A model generated the notes under the pieces. That model did no database searches, was not told where the DNA came from, and worked only from the letters and a program-made list of their open reading frames with translations. A stretch of 64,000 nucleotides of DNA from Glacieibacterium sp965200405 (GTDB lineage Bacteria; Pseudomonadota; Alphaproteobacteria; Sphingomonadales; Sphingomonadaceae), in NCBI RefSeq assembly GCF_965200405.1, contig NZ_OZ241356.1, positions 248,001-312,000 on the forward strand, written 5' to 3'. Of this stretch, positions 60,892-64,000 are shown one piece after another (the stretch's first letter is position 1; each line of letters starts with the position of its first letter). A program made the position numbers and the translations under genes.

Positions 60892-62160
60892 ATGACCGGT
60901 GTTGGCGCCGCGGCGGCCCTGCCCTCGCCGCGGCGCTACCGCGTGCTGGCGGTGCTGTTGCTGGCCTATGTCTTCAACTTCATCGACCGGCAGGTGGTCG
61001 GCATCCTGGCACCGGCGATCAAGGCCGATTTGCAGCTCAGCGACACCCAGCTCGGCCTGCTCGGCGGGCTGGCTTTCGCCCTGCTGTACACGACGCTGGG
61101 CATCCCGGTGGCGCGGCTCGCCGATCGCTACAGCCGCGTCTGGATCATCACCGTGTCGCTGGCGGTGTGGAGCGGCTTCACCGCACTGTGCGGGCTGGCC
61201 AACAGCTTCCCGCAGCTGTTCCTGGCACGCCTCGGCGTCGGAGTCGGCGAGGCGGGCGGCACGGCACCGGCCTATTCGCTGATCTCCGACTATTTTCCGC
61301 GCGAGCAAAGGGCGCGGGCGCTGGCGATCTACTCGCTCGGCATTCCGATCGGCGGCGCGCTGGGCATCCTGTTCGGCGGGCTGATGGCGAGCGCGGTCGA
61401 CTGGCGGTTCGCCTTCATCGCGGTCGGAGGTGCCGGCGTGCTGATCGCGCCGCTGCTCCGGCTGGCGGTACCGGACCCGGTGCGCGGCGGCTTCGATCCG
61501 GTCGCTACCGAGGCGCCGCCGACGCTCGGCGCGGTGCTGCGGATGCTGGCCGCCAAGCCGAGCTTCTGGGGCCTGTCGCTGGGCGCGGCCTCGGCGGCGA
61601 CGCTGTCCTATGGCTTGAATTTCTGGTTGCCGTCGTTCTTCATCCGCAGCTTCGGCCTGACGCTGACGCAGACCTCATGGTTGTTCGCGGGCCAGCTGGT
61701 CATCGGTGGCTGCACCGGCATCTGGCTCGGCGGCTGGCTCGTCGACCGGCTGGCGAAGAAGAACCCGGCCGCTTATGCGCTGGTCCCGGCGATCTGCTTC
61801 CTGATCTCGATCCCCTTCTACATCGGCGCGATCCTGGCACCGAACATCGTCGTCGCGGCGCTGCTGGCGCTGGTGCCCCAGGCACTCGGGCTGGTCTGGC
61901 TCGGCCCGATCATCGCGGCGATCCAGCACCTGGTACCGGCGGCGGGACGCTCGACCGCCTCGGCGGCATTCCTGTTCGTCAACAACCTGATCGGCCTGGG
62001 CTGCGGCACGCTATTCTTCGGTGCGATCTCCGACGTGCTAAAGGCCCATTACGGCAATGAGGCGCTGCGCTACGCGATCCTCAGCGGCCTGGTATTCTAT
62101 GTCATCAGCGCCCTGCTACTGTGGCGGACCAGCCGGCGGTTGCACCTCGATCTCGTCTGA
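60892..62160 (+). CDS. MFS transporter, spinster-like group
   Basis: 422 residues with about 12 membrane segments. The signature FIDRQVVGILAPAIKADLQLSDTQ, the loop 2-3 motif ARLADRYSRVWI and LISDYFPREQRARALAI match the group of the transporter at 17493. Its start is 2 bases after the receptor stop, so the two are one transcript. The inner-membrane carrier probably imports what the receptor or the peptidase delivers to the periplasm. Confidence 0.92.
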   Translation: MTGVGAAAALPSPRRYRVLAVLLLAYVFNFIDRQVVGILAPAIKADLQLSDTQLGLLGGLAFALLYTTLGIPVARLADRYSRVWIITVSLAVWSGFTALCGLANSFPQLFLARLGVGVGEAGGTAPAYSLISDYFPREQRARALAIYSLGIPIGGALGILFGGLMASAVDWRFAFIAVGGAGVLIAPLLRLAVPDPVRGGFDPVATEAPPTLGAVLRMLAAKPSFWGLSLGAASAATLSYGLNFWLPSFFIRSFGLTLTQTSWLFAGQLVIGGCTGIWLGGWLVDRLAKKNPAAYALVPAICFLISIPFYIGAILAPNIVVAALLALVPQALGLVWLGPIIAAIQHLVPAAGRSTASAAFLFVNNLIGLGCGTLFFGAISDVLKAHYGNEALRYAILSGLVFYVISALLLWRTSRRLHLDLV

Positions 62161-62196
62161 CTTGCCCGCCGCTTGAAAAACGGCGAAACGCCACGA

Positions 62197-64000
62197 ATGA
62201 AGACCTCGCTCCGCTTGCTGCTGCCTGTCGTCCTGCTCGCCGCCGCGCCGATGCCCCAGCCCGTGCCGCTGCCGCCGGCCATCCCGGCGCCGCAGGACGT
62301 TGTTTTTCCCGGCACGATCACGCTGGCAGTCGACGCCACCGACATCGACCGCCGCATCTTCCGCGTCCGCGAGACGATCCCGGTCACCGGACCCGGCCCA
62401 ATGGTGCTGCGGTATCCGGAATGGATCCCCGGCAAGCACGGCCCGCGCGGCCCGATCGACAAGCTGGCCGGGCTGATCTTCACCGCCGGCGGCAAGCGCG
62501 TCGAATGGGTCCGCGATCCGGTCGACGTCAACGCCTTCCACGTCGATGTCCCAGCCGGTGCCAAGGCGCTCGATGTCAGCTTCCAGTATCTGACACCGAC
62601 GACCGGCAACCAGGGCCGGATCGAGATCACCGACGACATGCTCAGCCTGCAATGGGTGTCGCTGGCGCTGTACCCGGCGGGCTATTTCACCCGCCAGATC
62701 CAGGTCGATGCCAGCGTCACCCTGCCGACCGGCTGGAAGTTCGGGACGGCGCTGGAGACGGCGCGGACCAGCGGCACGACGACGCGCTTCAAGTCGGTGC
62801 CGTTCGACGTGCTCGCGGATGCGCCGATGATCGCCGGGCGCTGGTTCCGCAGCATCCCCCTGTCGGACAGCCCCTCGCCGGTACGCCTCGACATCGTCGC
62901 CGACCGGCCGGAGCAACTGGAGGCGACCGAGCCGCAGATCGCCGCGCACCGCTCGCTGGTCGTGCAGGCCGACCGGCTGTTCGGCTCGCGCCATTACGAT
63001 CACTACGATTTCCTGCTGTCGCTGAGCGACAAGCTGGGCGGTATCGGGCTGGAGCATCACCGCTCCAGCGAGAACGGCTCGCGCCCGGATTATTTCACCG
63101 AGTGGGACAAGAACGTCGCGACCCGGCAACTGCTGCCGCACGAGTACACGCACAGCTGGAACGGCAAGTTCCGGCGCGGCGCCGATGCCTGGATCCCCGA
63201 CTTTGCGGAGCCGATGCGCAACTCGATGCTGTGGGTCTATGAGGGCCAGACGCAATATTGGGGCACCGTGCTGGCGGCGCGCTCCGGCATGCAGACGCGC
63301 GAGCAGGTCATGCAGTCGCTGGCCGAGACCGCGGCGCTGTACGACAACCGCGTCGGGCGCGAATGGAAGCCGGTGCAGGACACGGTCAACGACCCGATCA
63401 CCACCGCCCGCCGTCCGCAGCCGTGGATCAGCTGGCAGCGCAGCGAGGATTATTACAGCGAGGGCCTGCTGATCTGGCTCGATGCCGACACGCTGATCCG
63501 CGAGAAGTCGGGCGGCAAGCGCTCGCTCGACGACTTTGCGCGTGGCTTCTTCGGCATCGACAACGGCAGCTTCACCGAGGCGACCTACGACTTCGCCGGC
63601 GTCGTCGCGGCGCTGAATGCGGTCCAGCCCTATGACTGGGCAACATTCCTGCGCAGCCGCCTCGACGGCCACGGCCCGGGCGCGCCGCTCGATGGGTTCA
63701 AGCGCGGCGGCTACCGACTGGTCTATGACGACAAGCAGAGCGCTTGGTCGAAGTCCGCCGACACCCAGGGCAAGCGCACCGACCTGAGCTATTCCATCGG
63801 TGCGACGCTCGACAAGGACGGCATCCTGACCGCGGTGCAGTGGGAGGGTCCGGCATTCAAGGCGGGGCTGACCGTCGGCACCACGGTCGTCGCGGTCGCC
63901 GGCGAGGCTTATGACGCCGACGAGCTGAAGTACGCGATCACCGGCGCCAAGCGCGACGGCAAGCCGATCGAACTGCTGGTCAAGACCGCCGACCGCTTCC
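62197..64000 (+). CDS. M61 family peptidase with PDZ domain, 3' end beyond window
   Basis: 601 residues are visible and the frame is open at the window end. A signal peptide (LLLPVVLLAAAP) leads to an N-terminal beta domain, then the thermolysin-like catalytic domain with H315-E316-x-x-H319 (LLPHEYTHSWNGK) and the third ligand E349 in WVYEGQTQYWG. GIGLEHHRSS is also typical. A PDZ-like domain starts near residue 530 (GPAFKAGLTVGTTVVAVAGE). M61 members are glycyl aminopeptidases or related periplasmic peptidases. It follows the MFS gene after 36 bases. Confidence 0.93.
   Translation, partial: MKTSLRLLLPVVLLAAAPMPQPVPLPPAIPAPQDVVFPGTITLAVDATDIDRRIFRVRETIPVTGPGPMVLRYPEWIPGKHGPRGPIDKLAGLIFTAGGKRVEWVRDPVDVNAFHVDVPAGAKALDVSFQYLTPTTGNQGRIEITDDMLSLQWVSLALYPAGYFTRQIQVDASVTLPTGWKFGTALETARTSGTTTRFKSVPFDVLADAPMIAGRWFRSIPLSDSPSPVRLDIVADRPEQLEATEPQIAAHRSLVVQADRLFGSRHYDHYDFLLSLSDKLGGIGLEHHRSSENGSRPDYFTEWDKNVATRQLLPHEYTHSWNGKFRRGADAWIPDFAEPMRNSMLWVYEGQTQYWGTVLAARSGMQTREQVMQSLAETAALYDNRVGREWKPVQDTVNDPITTARRPQPWISWQRSEDYYSEGLLIWLDADTLIREKSGGKRSLDDFARGFFGIDNGSFTEATYDFAGVVAALNAVQPYDWATFLRSRLDGHGPGAPLDGFKRGGYRLVYDDKQSAWSKSADTQGKRTDLSYSIGATLDKDGILTAVQWEGPAFKAGLTVGTTVVAVAGEAYDADELKYAITGAKRDGKPIELLVKTADRF

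Overview
The window is 64 kb of high-GC chromosome with dense genes, short spacers and many 4-base start/stop overlaps. The gene content points to an alphaproteobacterium of the order Sphingomonadales. It has four TonB-dependent receptors, a CarD-type regulator, DUF6456, DUF1489, DUF3617 and GIN-domain (DUF2807) proteins, a short COQ7-type hydroxylase, a SWIB protein and an NAD-dependent FdsGBAD formate dehydrogenase. No phage, insertion sequence, CRISPR array or replication origin was seen.

Layout. 1-5430: two acyl-CoA dehydrogenases, an XRE regulator, a YaiI-type protein, a cyclophilin, a 36-residue basic peptide and a SWIB protein with a lysine/alanine tail. 5618-8898: a TonB receptor divergent from a CarD-type regulator. 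8960-11920: a GIN-domain protein, DUF1489, the Mg2+ transporter MgtE and a DUF3147 membrane protein. 11961-21743: a peptide or amide utilisation region with an imidazolonepropionase-like dipeptidase, a TonB receptor, an M19 dipeptidase homologue, an MFS carrier, an ornithine cyclodeaminase-like protein and two secreted esterases. 21808-28128: fdsGBAD with a divergent LysR regulator. 28137-31402: a GST, then a coupled DCC, DUF427 and class II photolyase operon.

31579-35944: two tiny membrane ORFs, a lone receiver protein, a dienelactone hydrolase, and a coupled histidine kinase, KaiC-like ATPase and receiver operon. 35941-40104: a GFA protein, a split PssD/PssE-like glycosyltransferase pair, a long AI-2E family transporter and a hemerythrin. 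40229-47033: a compositionally distinct island with a TonB receptor, a PQQ/heme c alcohol dehydrogenase and a Tat-exported ThuA protein. It ends near the 3' side of tRNA-Ser(CGA). 48076-57758: housekeeping genes (hspQ, coq7-like, dsbB, yqaA-like, a DEAD-box helicase, msrB, a ferritin-like protein, an SDR, a HAD, coaBC, dut, DUF3617, DUF1697). 57755-64000: a second nutrient module with a TetR regulator divergent from a TonB receptor, an MFS carrier and an M61 peptidase that runs off the window.

Most interesting points: a KaiC-like protein whose first ATPase domain has lost its paired glutamates, in an operon with a kinase and a receiver; an M19 dipeptidase homologue that has lost three metal ligands; two parallel TonB receptor/MFS/peptidase modules; the PQQ-dehydrogenase island beside tRNA-Ser; and a perfect hairpin that includes part of the ribosome binding site of the GIN-domain gene. 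All functions are inferred from the sequence by eye; no database search was run.
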